Shown: positions 32,206 to 42,465 of the stretch, piece after piece | Numbering within the stretch: position 1 is the stretch's first letter | Layout of the letters: every line of letters begins with the position of its first letter | Assembly: GCA_947359465.1 (NCBI GenBank) | Contig: OX375877.1 | Location: forward strand, 68,736,698 to 68,800,697 | Direction: 5' to 3' | DNA length: 64,000 nt | Source of the DNA: Metellina segmentata | Taxonomy: Eukaryota; Arthropoda; Arachnida; Araneae; Tetragnathidae | Translations under genes and position numbers: made by a program | Notes under the pieces: model-generated | Databases searched by the model: none | Seen by the model: only the letters and a program-made list of their open reading frames with translations | Told to the model about the DNA's origin: nothing

Positions 32206-32286
32206 TTCGTTCCCTTTTGAGAATCATTGAGGTTGTGAATGCGGTAAATGGGGCTTGCTATTAATCCGTCGCCAAATAAATCTTTC
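32206..32286. other. Spacer with a decayed SINE start
   Basis: CCGTCGCCAA and ATCTTTCCCTTAGGG near its end match the SINE body upstream of the hAT insertion, so a diverged SINE probably begins here. Confidence 0.45.
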
Positions 32287-32294
32287 CCTTAGGG

Positions 32295-32901
32295 CAGGGA
32301 TTCCCAACCGGTGGTACGCGTACCACTGGTGGTACGCAAGGATGATATGAATGACCCAAATATTCTACGAAGTTCATTCGATTTTTTAATATGTACAACC
32401 ACTTTTTATGCTATTTCTTATGCCATTTGTTACTAGTTACTTGTGTGAGAGTGGTTTTTCTGAACTTTTGTATATAAAAAATAAAAATATAGAAACAGAG
32501 TAAGTGTTGAAGAGGACTTAAGAGTGAAGTTAAGCTCCATTGCTCCTGATATTGATATTTTAATAAAAGACAAACATGTTTCGCACTAAAAATTGATTTT
32601 TGATTATGTTTTGCTTAGTTTGTACTAATTATTTAAAATTAGTTGTTTTTAGACCTGTGAGTAAAAAATAAAACAGTAATATTCAATAATCATTTTATTC
32701 TTCCTTTATTAAAACATCATTAATACGAAATACAAGTGCATTAATCATAAAACATGAAGCTTTCTTAGTATTTTAATTAAAGTAAAACAAGCCATTGGCA
32801 CTTTTCTGACATAATATATGTTTCTAAAAAAATATAAGACTCGTATTACGGCAAAAATTTCTAAAAATATCAAGTGGTACGCAGTTACTAAAAGGTTGGG
32901 A
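32295..32901 (+). mobile_element. hAT-type element inserted in a SINE
   Basis: Left end CAGGGATTCCCAACC then GGTGGTACGCG; right end (inverted) GTGGTACGCAGTTACT and AAAAGGTTGGGA. CAGNG starts, CCCAACC ends and a direct flanking pair CCTTAGGG (32287-32294) / CCTTAGCG (32902-32909) of 8 bp are hAT features. The last ~6 nt of the right end appear lost. At 607 bp it is far below the ~2.5-4 kb of autonomous hAT elements. Confidence 0.85.
32425..32589 (+). pseudogene. hAT transposase C-terminal (hATC dimerisation) remnant
   Basis: Reads SYLCESGFSELLYIK, then after a one-base shift KYRNRVSVEEDLRVKLSSI and DKHVSH before a TAA. The CESGFS, KxRNR and DLRV.LS series is the conserved hATC dimerisation region. 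No upstream zinc finger or catalytic part is present. Confidence 0.8.
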
Positions 32902-33000
32902 CCTTAGCGGAAAGCCTTAGCGGAGTGATTCCCGACAGTCGTCAGTAGCCCGTTGTGTTGTTTTAGTAATTAAAATTACCTTACATTTCATACTGTGTTA
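32902..33000 (+). mobile_element. SINE 3' part beyond the hAT insertion
   Basis: GTGATTCCCGACAGTCGTCA, GTAGCCCGTTGTGTTG and TAATTAAAATTACC are the SINE end. With 32268-32294 it is the interrupted host copy; a short CTTAGCGG duplication also lies here. Confidence 0.8.
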
Positions 33001-34183
33001 AGCATCGGCCTTCTAATGTAATAGACGGATCATGTACAGTCGCAGGAAAAAAACGAACCACCTCCTTTATTTCGAACACTATTCATACTAGAGCAAATTC
33101 AAAGATAGCATTCGATAGGGAATAACTTCCTCTACAAATTCAAATCCTAAAGAAAGGGATCGTCTTCATATCAAAGTTTGCACAAACAACAAAATTTCTA
33201 ATGGAAACACTGTTTGAGGGCATAATCAGATTCTGTATCGTTAAATTAGTCTAAATATGAAATTTCATGGCATTACATACCTTTATATCCCAAGATATTA
33301 AATCTTAAAAATTGTGCAAATTTCAAGGATCATCTTGAGATAGAAATTCGCTACTGGTAGATCGAGATTAATTGTAGTTATAGCCAGGGCTATAACGCCG
33401 TATACCCTCTGGTATTTCCAGCAAATTCCGTATACCCTCTGCTTTTTCTTAAAAACTACGTTCACGCTTTGCTTTTCCTAGAAAGCAACGCTCGAAACAT
33501 AGGTGAAACGCAGATAGCTGTAGAAACAAAAGAAAAGTTTCTATTTCAAGATATCACCTTGGTACATAATTCAAAAATCGTACATATTAATCAAAAGCAA
33601 TTCATTCAAAGTAGTGTCGATAGAATGAGAAAAATCAAGACTTTGTTCTGACTTTGCGCATCGGCTACTTGGGAGAGATGGCACATTGTTCCCATTCGAT
33701 TTCATGCTGGGAGAGATTACGCAGCTTATTGGAAATTTTGCATAACTTACAAAGTGTAAGTAAAACAAGACTGAATTAATTTTGAAACAATTTTTCAAAA
33801 AAACACAATTTTTTAAATAATTTTGGTAATAAATTAATTTGCTGAAAAATAATTTTGTAAAAAAAATAATAAAGTTGTGTTATTAATCTTTATTGTGCGG
33901 CAGATTAACTTTTGTTACCACTAAAATATCGCTTACACCAGCGGCATGGTGGCTGTTATCCCCTTTAAGTGTAATTATTATTGTTAACAATTTAACTGTA
34001 GTTTTTATTGAGAACAATCTCTCCTATCCATGTGCGCAATCTCTCCGACTCGATAAGGACAAAATAGCTCTCTTGGTTTTAGTACAGCTGTTGCATTAGA
34101 TTAAAGCATAACAAGAAAATTGCAATAAAAATGCATAAAAAACAAATGAAGTCACAATTATTCATGAATAGTTTAGCAAACAA
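33001..34183. other. Unassigned AT-rich region
   Basis: 33380-33480 has a short direct repeat of CCGTATACCCTCTG (33402 and 33428). Frames 33469-33651 (+), 33571-33798 (-) and 33893-34099 (+) have no domain I recognise. Confidence 0.4.
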
Positions 34184-34636
34184 TTGATAGTTAGATTGTT
34201 TTGGATTATTCTGTCCAATTGTGAGCAGACTCTCCTAGCTTTACCTTATATATTTGAAAATGTGTGTCGAAACAGGGGGTATGCAACTCGTGTGTTGTTT
34301 CTTCTAATCGCTCAGTTTGAACTATCTCCGCATGAGGGTCATATGGCAGTGGAAGCGCAAATTCTTTTATATTGTAGCGAAACTTATTCACTTCGTCTGA
34401 ATATCGTGGCTCAGTCGGTATTGCACCTTACTGCAAATCGGAAAGTACGGAGTTCCATTCCCACTAGAGGCAAGTGGCCTAAAAGTAGATTTCATTTTAA
34501 AGTTTCCTTTCTGTTTGTTTCTCACTTCTTCAAGAATATACTTATGTTAATTTCTAGAACTTTCGAATTCTCGAATGTTCGATTCATTTTCGGAAAAGGT
34601 ATAAAAGCAGAGGTATCACTCAGTTCAAGTGGATAA
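34184..34636 (+). other. 150-codon open frame, unrecognised
   Basis: One of the longest plus frames in the window that is not a transposon. Composition is ordinary (Leu/Phe/Ser-rich), no signal peptide or repeated motif is evident, and its last ~30 codons overlap a promoter-like cluster. I think it more likely a chance frame than a gene. Part of it (34405-34460) faintly resembles a tRNA-like sequence. Confidence 0.2.
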
Positions 34637-34642
34637 TAAAGT
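34551..34642 (+). promoter_or_regulatory. Heat-shock-element-like cluster, TATA box and AATAAA
   Basis: TTCTAGAACTTTCGAATTC, TCGAATGTTCG and TTTTCGGAA give several alternating GAA/TTC pentamers of the kind bound by heat-shock factor. GGTATAAAAGC, a good TATA box, follows at 34598-34608. AATAAAG lies 36 bp later (about 34636). A TATA box so close to a polyadenylation signal is also typical of an LTR (U3-R boundary). I cannot tell whether this is a gene promoter or a solo LTR. Confidence 0.45.
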
Positions 34643-34879
34643 CTCGAGTTGAGATCAGTAATCTTTGTCATCGCTTGCCTTTTGCATATATACACGAAGA
34701 GGTTAGCTTACCTACAATAAATCTACACGACAATAGAACTAATTGGATGAGCGTGATGAAAAGTACTAACTGAGGTTTCGATAGTCAATCAGCCCAAGTC
34801 TACCCCCAAGACCTGCTCGAAGGATTAAGAAACAACACAAAATTCTTTGTAAGGACAATAAGACCGGGTTAAAATGGAT
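34643..34879. other. Unassigned
   Basis: No feature, unless it is the U5 side of an LTR whose promoter lies just upstream. Confidence 0.3.
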
Positions 34880-34914
34880 TTTTAATCAATGAGAATTTCC
34901 ATGCCAAGGCTGAG

Positions 34915-34985
34915 ATTCGAACCCAGAATGCTCTGTCCCGTGGGACCACAGGATAGAGCGTTGACTATAGACGTCAAATATAAGT
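34915..34985 (-). mobile_element. tRNA-like sequence, fourth head type (SINE-like)
   Basis: On the minus strand: TATAGTCAACGCTCTATCC (A-box region), CCCACGGGACAGAGC and the B box GGGTTCGAATCTCAG. It is preceded by no acceptor stem that pairs, and it is followed by sequence unlike the type A/B body. Probably a tRNA-derived SINE of another family. Confidence 0.45.
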
Positions 34986-35360
34986 AGACTGAGATTGCCA
35001 TTGAGAGGAGCTTAAAACGTGTGATCAATATATCGACTATTTATCACTTGATTGCTCTGCTAAATATTGACGGTTGGCCGATTTGGCTATTTACCGCCTC
35101 GTTTGGCGCTATAACATGTTATGACAAGGTAGATGTATGAATGCGTATTTTAATAAGAGTGGCAACAAATATTGCGAAATATTGCGGATCAATCAGATGA
35201 CGAATTAATGGATGGTCACCTTTTTCCGTCCCGTGTAAAAATCAGATGGGGAATTTTTGTTTCCTCCCAGCAGGACGAAAGTGAGCTCAGGGTAACATAA
35301 CTACTAGTTTTGGCCACATGATAAAAATATTGCAAGTAATAAAGGTAAAAGCAATCAATT

Positions 35361-35462
35361 CAGGTAAAAGGTTAAGGCTTCTTTGATAGTCACGAGTTCG
35401 CTAATTTCACCAGCGAACTCGTGGCTATCAAAGCTATCAAAGAAGCCTTAACCTTTTACCTG
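35361..35462. repeat. Near-perfect fold-back, arms 42 and 51 nt
   Basis: CAGGTAAAAGGTTAAGGCTT and following bases to 35402 form the reverse complement of 35412-35462, with a 9-nt loop (AATTTCACC). The right arm differs by one substitution and an extra CTATCAAAG. The right arm is the start of the LINE RNase H frame (SELVAIK-AIK-EALTF), so the left arm is an inverted copy of LINE coding sequence. Confidence 0.93.
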
Positions 35463-36105
35463 ACTAATTCTCAAGCTATGGGTCTTGCTGAGGGACTAGT
35501 GGTCTTTTCAGACTCTAAATAAGCCATAGAGGCCATCAGAAACGGAGAGACAAACATCGCCTCCATTATAAGCAACTTGCTCGATCGGATGCATTGCAAA
35601 GGGAAATATTGTATGTTGATACCAGCACATGTAGGCATCGAGGGGAATGAGTGTGCGGACGCCCTGGTTAAAGAGGCACGAAATCTTGATCAACCTCTTT
35701 CCACCATCACACTTGCAGATGCGAATGCAGTGGCCAGATGCAGACTTTTAAAGCAACCATCAAAGAAACCTTTGATAACCGACTTCGACTTCCCTAGAGA
35801 CATAACGACCACACTTGCTCGACAAAGAACGGATCATTATAAGGGAATGAAAATACTTCCTGATGGGACAAGGACCTATCCTTACTGCAAGAACTGCCCA
35901 GAGATCCAACTCACACCAAAACACATCTTTGAATGTCCAAAAATTACTGCAGAGATCTTGAAACTCGGTTTGTTACCAGATAGAGATCTGCTGTGGGAGA
36001 CACTCTACAGTTCTGAGGCACCGAAGCTGGCAGCTGCGGTCCTTCGGACCTTTGACAATATTTGAGACTTTTTTGGCAATCCATAGACACGACATCATCA
36101 TCATT
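35412..36105 (+). pseudogene. LINE ORF2 C-terminus with RNase H domain, 5'-truncated
   Basis: Reads SELVAIK, VVFSDSK then a stop and AIEAI (RNase H Asp-Ser region), IPAHVGIEGNECADALVKEA (RNase H His and Asn-x-x-x-Asp region), LARQRTDHYKGMK and CKNCPEIQLTPKHIFECP (a C-x2-C-x8-H-x4-C knuckle), ending at a TGA near 36065. The RNase H plus terminal knuckle is typical of I-like LINEs. The 3' end TAGACACGACATCATCATCA shows an ATC tail. The in-frame TAA after SDSK and missing reverse transcriptase make it dead. Confidence 0.87.
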
Positions 36106-36331
36106 GCAATTGCTCACTACTTTTATTTCTCCTTCATGGCACCTAATCACTCAGCTCTCAGGAAATACTTGTTTGATGAATAATGTAGTAGAGAATAACC
36201 AAGAGCTTGCGAAACTACATGGATCAGAAGAGGTATTAAAACACGACGAAAGCACCTCTTGCTTTGCTAAACTAAAATGCCAGCCGCGTTTGATCAGTGC
36301 TTCCAAGAAAATTCGGCGAATTCGACTTTAA
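36106..36331. other. Spacer
   Basis: No feature recognised; the 89-codon frame 36062-36331 has no domain. Confidence 0.35.
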
Positions 36332-36768
36332 GACCCGGTACACACATCCGGTTTTTCAACGTGCGGCGCCGCTGCCGCAACACAAGTACGGTCTGATATA
36401 CATTAGATCCAATGGAGTGGTTCACACATGCCTCCTGCGACGCACGTCCAACTTGCGTGCAATTTGTACTGCGGTTCCCCACGGCGCCGGAGCTCGCCGC
36501 ACACGCGTCTCCGTTCTGAAGTACCTTGTTTTCATAAATAAATGGAATATAAATAATAATTAATAAACGGTTGTATCCAGTAACGTCTATTTGTTTTATA
36601 ATATACATTTTTGTACACCAAGTAAGCGAAATAAACACGTTTTCTTCGATAGAATATTTATCGCAAATGGCGGGAAATGAGTACTTGCTTCATTTCACGT
36701 TTATGTGTGCATAATTGGGCTACGGTGCCGCAGTGGTGCCGCACGTTGAAAAACCGGATGTGTACACA
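36332..36768. mobile_element. Miniature element 1, copy 3
   Basis: Left end GACCCGGTACACACATCCGG after TTAA, interior as in copy 2 with an extra CGCCGGAGCTCGCCGCACAC, right end CGTTGAAAAACCGGATGTGT and then decayed. The minus frame 36294-36638 and plus frame 36297-36563 are element translations. Confidence 0.86.
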
Positions 36769-39700
36769 TAATAGGTTAACGACAGTAAAAAGATTTCAAC
36801 ATTTCATCCTTTATTTCAATACATTTTTACAACGGCTAAATAACTTTTCAAAAATTCTAAGAAATAATCATTATTTTTGTCTTTTCACCTTTATGGTGAT
36901 CTTAAATGAACAATTTACCCTGCATGACGTCTAAAGAGTTTGGATTTTTGAACCAATAGAATTTTTCTTACTGCTGTTCTGACTATTTAGTCATGTGTAA
37001 CAAAATATAGAATGGGGGTTGGAGCTTGGCCTATCAATTTTTGTTGTAACATTTTCTACAACTGACGGGTTAAAAATTGTGCCATGTAGTATGATTTAAA
37101 AAACATAATGTGCAATTAAAGCTTAAATGATAAAATATCAGAACAAAGAAAATCTATAATAATGTTTTGTGTTGCTGATTTTTATCACCATCAAAAACAG
37201 TTTTTAACCAGTATTCGATTACTGGCCTTTTGCATTAAAGCTTATTTTAACCATTTTGTACTATAGATAAAATAATGGTTTGCATACATAAAACCTTTTG
37301 AATATGTTTTAATAAACAATTATTTACTTAAAAAGTCGTGCTTAAAGATAGTAAATAGTTATTTATTTATTGCATGGGACAGTTGCATACATATTATCTT
37401 TAGTGAATTTTTGATGAAGCTAAACAAATAAATGTGATGAAGTTTTTCTAAAGTTATGTACTTTTGTTCGCTTCCCTTTGCTGATTATATAAATATCTGT
37501 GTGTATTTAACGATAATTACAAAGCATAAATTTTTATTTTATATAAACAGTAACCGTTTTCATTGTGTATGTTTTTGAACTTAGAAAACGTATAACTTCG
37601 GGGTTTTGAATTATTTTATTCCCTAATTCTCACCACGTGAGAGTGAGATTAATTTAAATTACTTTCCATTCCGTAACACTTTAACTGTAGGTAAACTGTT
37701 TTATTCCACTTTAATAGAATTTGAGAGAAAAATTCTCGTGTCTAAATTTAGAACACCTTAGCTCAATATTTCTCTTTTATGTTTTCTTTAGAACTCTCGT
37801 TATTGTTGAAGGTTGAATTAATGTTATAGAAGATTTATCCATCTCCGTAATTGAAAGTGAAAATATTTTTTTTTGAGTGTACAAAAGAATAGAGTTTTTT
37901 TGGTAATATTTTCACCTGAAAGGGTACAGTTCTATTTGCTATCAAGAAGAAACCCATACGAAAATAAAAACGTTCTTTGAATTTTATGAAGGAAATTCAC
38001 TTTCATCTTTTTCCCGTAGAGGAAATCTTCAAGGCTTAGATCTTAAAATTCATGACCACCAAAAATAGTGGAGTATCTTTGGGAAAACTTTTTTAAATCG
38101 CACAGAATTGAATTAAAGGCTCTCAAACATGTACAAACTTGTCCTTTGTGAATTTGCATATTTTCCGTCGCACTTGTGATACTTAATTAAAAAATGCTTG
38201 CAAGATGGGTTTGAATTCATACTTCGAACTAATTTGCATTCACGCTCAAAAATTTAATTCGTGTTCGAGTCTGACTTGTATTCCAGATTTTTTAAAGAGA
38301 AGAATGCCCAAGTAGCTATACAAAATGAAAACAGAAAAAAAAATGCGCTTTAAGGGAATTAGTTTTTATCTGCAAAACAAAGAGTCTCGGAGCTTAATTT
38401 ATTTTCGTGCTTACTCTGCGATCTTTTTTTTTTAAATCTCAAATTGAGAATGTAGGTGTTAATTAGATTCCCTTTTAATTGCATTGAATCCAATAAAAGT
38501 TTTTTCTGTATTGCATGGCTGCATATATGTGTTCTATGATAGCAATACTTTGTTCTGTCTGTGGAATACCAATATATTAAATCCTTCCAGTATTAAAAAG
38601 AACCATTCATATTTTTAATCTTTAAGGTTCTGCCATTGATCAAACTACCATCAAAATTTCTGAAAGAAGGACCTAAGCGCAAAGTATTCAGTAAGATTTC
38701 TCTTGATTCGCAAAAAGAATTCAGTTCTCCACATAAGTTTATAATCTTCTTGCGATTCGTTTCAAAGTAATTTAGATTCCAATGGAATAAAAGTTTCAGT
38801 CTCTTTTGAGCGTAAGAACGAAGATAAGATTTTTATCCCAGGTTGAAGCCAAAAGATTTATTGTTTCTTGTGTTTGTAGTTTAATGTTCAAATGGAAAAC
38901 TTTGGTGCTTTGAAACAAATCGCTGCATTTACAGGAAAAAAGCTTTCTTGAAACTTTAGTTTGTTGTATAATACATTTTTATTCCGAACCCCTTTTCTTT
39001 TTTAATATAACATTTGGAAACAACTTCATTCGTTTTAGCATTTTTGTGGTATTTTTATTTCTTCGAACTTCTCTATTTTCAAAGCACCCGGAATATAAAA
39101 TAAGCTACCGATATAACATTTGATGATTTTTTGTTTCAAATGAGATTTTCAGTGTTGACAAACCACCGGAAGACGAAGATTTAGCTTCCGTTTCTGATGT
39201 TATCGCTCGGTAGAGGTTATTTGAATATAGCTAAGTGGCGCCTATCTCTTTCGGGGCTTGTGCAGGAAACACATTCCACATCAAAATACACTAGCGCCAT
39301 CTACAACAGTAGAAGTATAGAAAAAGCCTTTGATACCAAATTGACTTTGCTTACCATAAGAATCAAGTCAATGCATTTTAATTAGCTTTAAATTGATCCA
39401 TACTCTACATTTGAAATACTTCGTTTTCAGGGTAATATCTTTTTTACAATACGCGCTCGTATAGTGACAGCCATACTACTTGGATCTCGGGTGTAAGCAG
39501 TTGAGTCGCTAGTATTTGAACGGGGGTATCAGTCAAATTAGGGAATTGGTGGAACATCAATTCTTCCACAATGAGGAACTTGTACGTTTTTGTTCATATT
39601 TTTATAATATAGAAAATGAAAAAACATGATGGAAAGTATCTTTCTTTTTTACTTTTATAGCCCGAAAAGGTAAAAAAAAAATTTAAAGTTCGCACTATTT

Positions 39701-40028
39701 ACTTCATCTCAAAATTGCTAGTTTTCCTACGCCGCTTCTTGTGACGTCACTATGCAATATGACGGTTTGTTTAGTTTTATAAAAACGTTCAAATAGCAAG
39801 AAAAAAATTTTAATCGACTGTTTAAAAATTAAAAGAGCAAGCAATATGAAATTTCAAAGCGCTAGACAAACGTAAACATTACATCGTGGTGCACAATGAC
39901 GTCACGTAGCGTTTTGAGGTCATGTGCTTTTACCGTACTTTCGGTAATTTAAAACTTGAAATTTTAATTAATTAAGTCCATTTTATGGGTTTTAATTGTC
40001 GTTTTTGAACATTTTGACGATCAATCTA
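36769..40028. other. 3.2 kb AT-rich, no gene
   Basis: Searched on both strands. Long T and A runs, no array, no transposon end, no open frame over 90 codons with sense. The small frame 39197-39385 lies in a slightly GC-richer patch (39170-39390) but has no domain. A CCACGTGAGAG hairpin-like E-box word lies near 37632. Confidence 0.5.
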
Positions 40029-40482
40029 TTAATGATGATGATGTCGTGTCTACGACGAGTCTTGTTCAAATGGTGCCATGAGCAGTTATCACAGCTCTAG
40101 CAATCTCCACTATATTGTCCTCGTACAAGTTCGGTTCCGAGAAAAGGACCCCGGCTTTAAATAGATCCGCAATTATTGCTGGACAATCGAAAATGTGAGC
40201 TGGTGTTAACTCCATATTTGGACAGTTATTACACTTTCTGTAAGATCTATTACCCTCGCTGTCAATCTTCATTTCTCTGTAATGACCTGTTCTTAACCTG
40301 GCCATGGTTTTGGTAATTAGTCTATCCTCATTGATATGAAACACAGAAATGAGCATTTTCCCCACTGGTGCAAGTTCCTCATTAGTGAGTTTTCTGGTTG
40401 TAAGCTTTTCGTTCGATATCAAAAGCGATAGCATGGATAAAAAGTTAGAAGCGGTAATACCTCCACCACAATTGCTATTCAT
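40029..40482 (-). pseudogene. Second copy of the RNase-H-type LINE 3' end
   Basis: The minus frame contains MARLRTGHYREMKI and CNNCPNMELTPAHIFDCP, matching ARQRTDHYKGMKI and CKNCPEIQLTPKHIFECP of 35412-36105. It also ends in the same TAGACACGACATCATCATCA tail (reverse of 40030-40052). About half the residues differ, so the two copies come from different subfamilies or are old. The RNase H domain itself is not recognisable upstream. The frame is open for 138 codons. Confidence 0.85.
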
Positions 40483-42236
40483 GCTTTTGTGTATGGCAGC
40501 CTTCTCCGATGCGCTTTCATACCTATCCAGAAATCAACTTACCCAAGGTCGACTGCCTTCTACCGGGAGACACACTATAGCGCTTGAGCTTTGATATTTT
40601 ATGAAATTAATTCACATACCACTTAAAACTTTTTGTATTTACAACATTAAATGTCTTTGTTGTGACGGTAATTTTCGAAATATGGTTTGCTTCACCTAAA
40701 ATGTTTTGGCGTTTATAAATAATACCATATACGTTTCTTATTCTTATGTTTTTAAATGCAACTCCTTAGATTTCATCGCATTAATTTATTTGCTTTAAAT
40801 TACCCCCCCCCATTTAATTTAACCATTTAACCAGGTATTTCTCCTCATTGACCTGTTGTAATTAATATCCACCTATTTAGGCTTTCAACTTGAACAGAAA
40901 ATAAATTTTTTACTTTAGTTATACTGAAAATAAGGGTTAGGTTTCCTGAAGATTATCCAAATATATATCATGTATATCGGAATGAGATCCTCGATATCAG
41001 TTAGTCCTAGAGCAGGCCTCTGTACATGAGACCTATTGGTGCTCTTTTTCTAACTTTAGCGATTTGAGGTATCTTTTTACGAAAAACCGTCCCAAAAGCT
41101 CCTATTTTCAATATTTTTTCAGCTTTTTTAAAATTTAGCCTAAGATTAACGAAAATATAAATCCATTTTGTAAAACTGACACGAGACGGAAATTTTGTTT
41201 TCGGATTTTTCTTCAAAGAAAATGTTTTCCAATGGACGCCAATTTCAAAATTTTGTCGCCAAGGTGTGGCAAACGTCGGAATCTAGCAGCTAGATTGTCA
41301 TGAAAACCATTTTGAGAAAACATTGTTTTCTCAATTTTATAATTTCAATTCCTTGGCGAGAACTTCAACGTCTGTTTCATCCGTAATTGCCACAGTTTGT
41401 GCTTTAGCTAATTCATTATGCATCTGAACAACTTCAGTTCGGCTTTGAGAACCCTTTCGCTACTAATGATTATACAATATTATTTCACAAGTACTTTGTC
41501 TATGCATCCCTGTAGAGCAACTCTTTCTGGTAACTCCCGTATTAGACCTTTCCTTTGGGGCACATCTCCTTTATGTGCATACAGTTTCATGAATCCGAGG
41601 AATCTTTTCTTTTCCGTGGGTCTTAATGCCTTTACTAAACACGAGTTACCGCTCTGGTGAACATACCCAGGTGATATTTTCCTGCTGTACTGGATGAAAT
41701 GGTATGCTGACAGAAACTGTAGCGTAAAGAAAAAGATCTTTGGGGTTCACCACTAAAACATTTATTCTAACCTCCTACAGCTTTACAGATATGTACAGCA
41801 AAATTACAGATATTTTGGGACAAGAAGGATTAGATAGCGTGTCCTCGCTCTGTCAGGTCTCAATGGTCTCCGGTATCCCAGCGTTCCAGGTCGCTTTTCA
41901 GCTGAAAAAGCATCTGTCGGTGGAATTTTGAGTGTTCTCAAGGGGCTTGAGATTTAGGCGATCGTAATGTCAGTGTAACGTCAGATGAAGAGGGTTTATG
42001 TCAAGTGCCCAGAATTTTGTGATCAATGTAATGTCAAATAGAGTGTTGTAATAGTACTTCTGGGGGTTAGTATTGGACAGTTGATCACTTGATAGGAGTT
42101 TTATGACCTCGAATTAGGGAATTCAGGAATATGTCTGCTTTTAAGTCGGCTTGATCAGAGAAACTGCGTTTAGAGCGGTACACTGCTTTCATCAAACTAC
42201 TGTTCCCCCTTTTCCTATAACATTTTTTACTTGACG
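40483..42236. other. Unassigned; possible LINE relics
   Basis: The minus-strand sequence just upstream of the LINE copy (40483-40590) may continue it but has a stop. The plus frame 41740-41931 (KITDILGQEGLDSVSSLCQV, then AFQVAFQLKK) vaguely resembles the RNA-binding part of LINE ORF1/gag proteins; too weak to call. Elsewhere nothing. Confidence 0.35.
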
Positions 42237-42292
42237 TTGTTTTGTGTATGGCGCAGCATGGCAAAATATGGGTTTTGCTAAATAAAACACCA
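42237..42292 (+). repeat. Family H hairpin core
   Basis: GTTGTTTTGTGTATGGCGCA, GCATGGCAAAATATG and AAATAAAACACC, in family H order with a diverged loop. Confidence 0.6.
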
Positions 42293-42371
42293 AATGGAGA
42301 ACCCCCAAAATGTTTGGAACCTCCAGACTCGCAGTTGGACCTTTTGTTTAAACCTTATATTTCTTTAACAA

Positions 42372-42465
42372 CCTGATCGCCTACGCTCTCCAACCCTCGG
42401 GGATTATTACTCAATCCCATTTGGTTTGCTTCGCGAACCAACTCTCCTTTTGGAAGTGATTTCGT
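42372..42465 (+). repeat. GC-rich family G fragment
   Basis: CTGATCGCCTACGCTCTCCA, ACCCTCGGGGATTATTACTC, AATCCCATTTGGTTTGCTTC and GCGAACC. The same series appears at 57125-57560, inside the Helitron units at 12175 and 12721, and reversed at 56085-56345. GGTTTGC-TTC-GCRAACC can form a small hairpin. Confidence 0.7.

Noticed and set aside
34395..34480. tRNA-like GTGGCTCAGTCGGTA with GGAGTTCCATTCCC
   Set aside because: B box is damaged and the arms do not pair; it lies in an unrelated open frame, so it may be chance or a very old SINE.
35361..35462. Transcription terminator hairpin
   Set aside because: The fold-back is too long, and its right arm is LINE coding sequence; it is an insertion structure rather than a terminator.
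41740..41931. LINE ORF1 or gag RNA-binding domain
   Set aside because: Similarity is a general impression over ~45 residues without zinc knuckles or a neighbouring reverse transcriptase.
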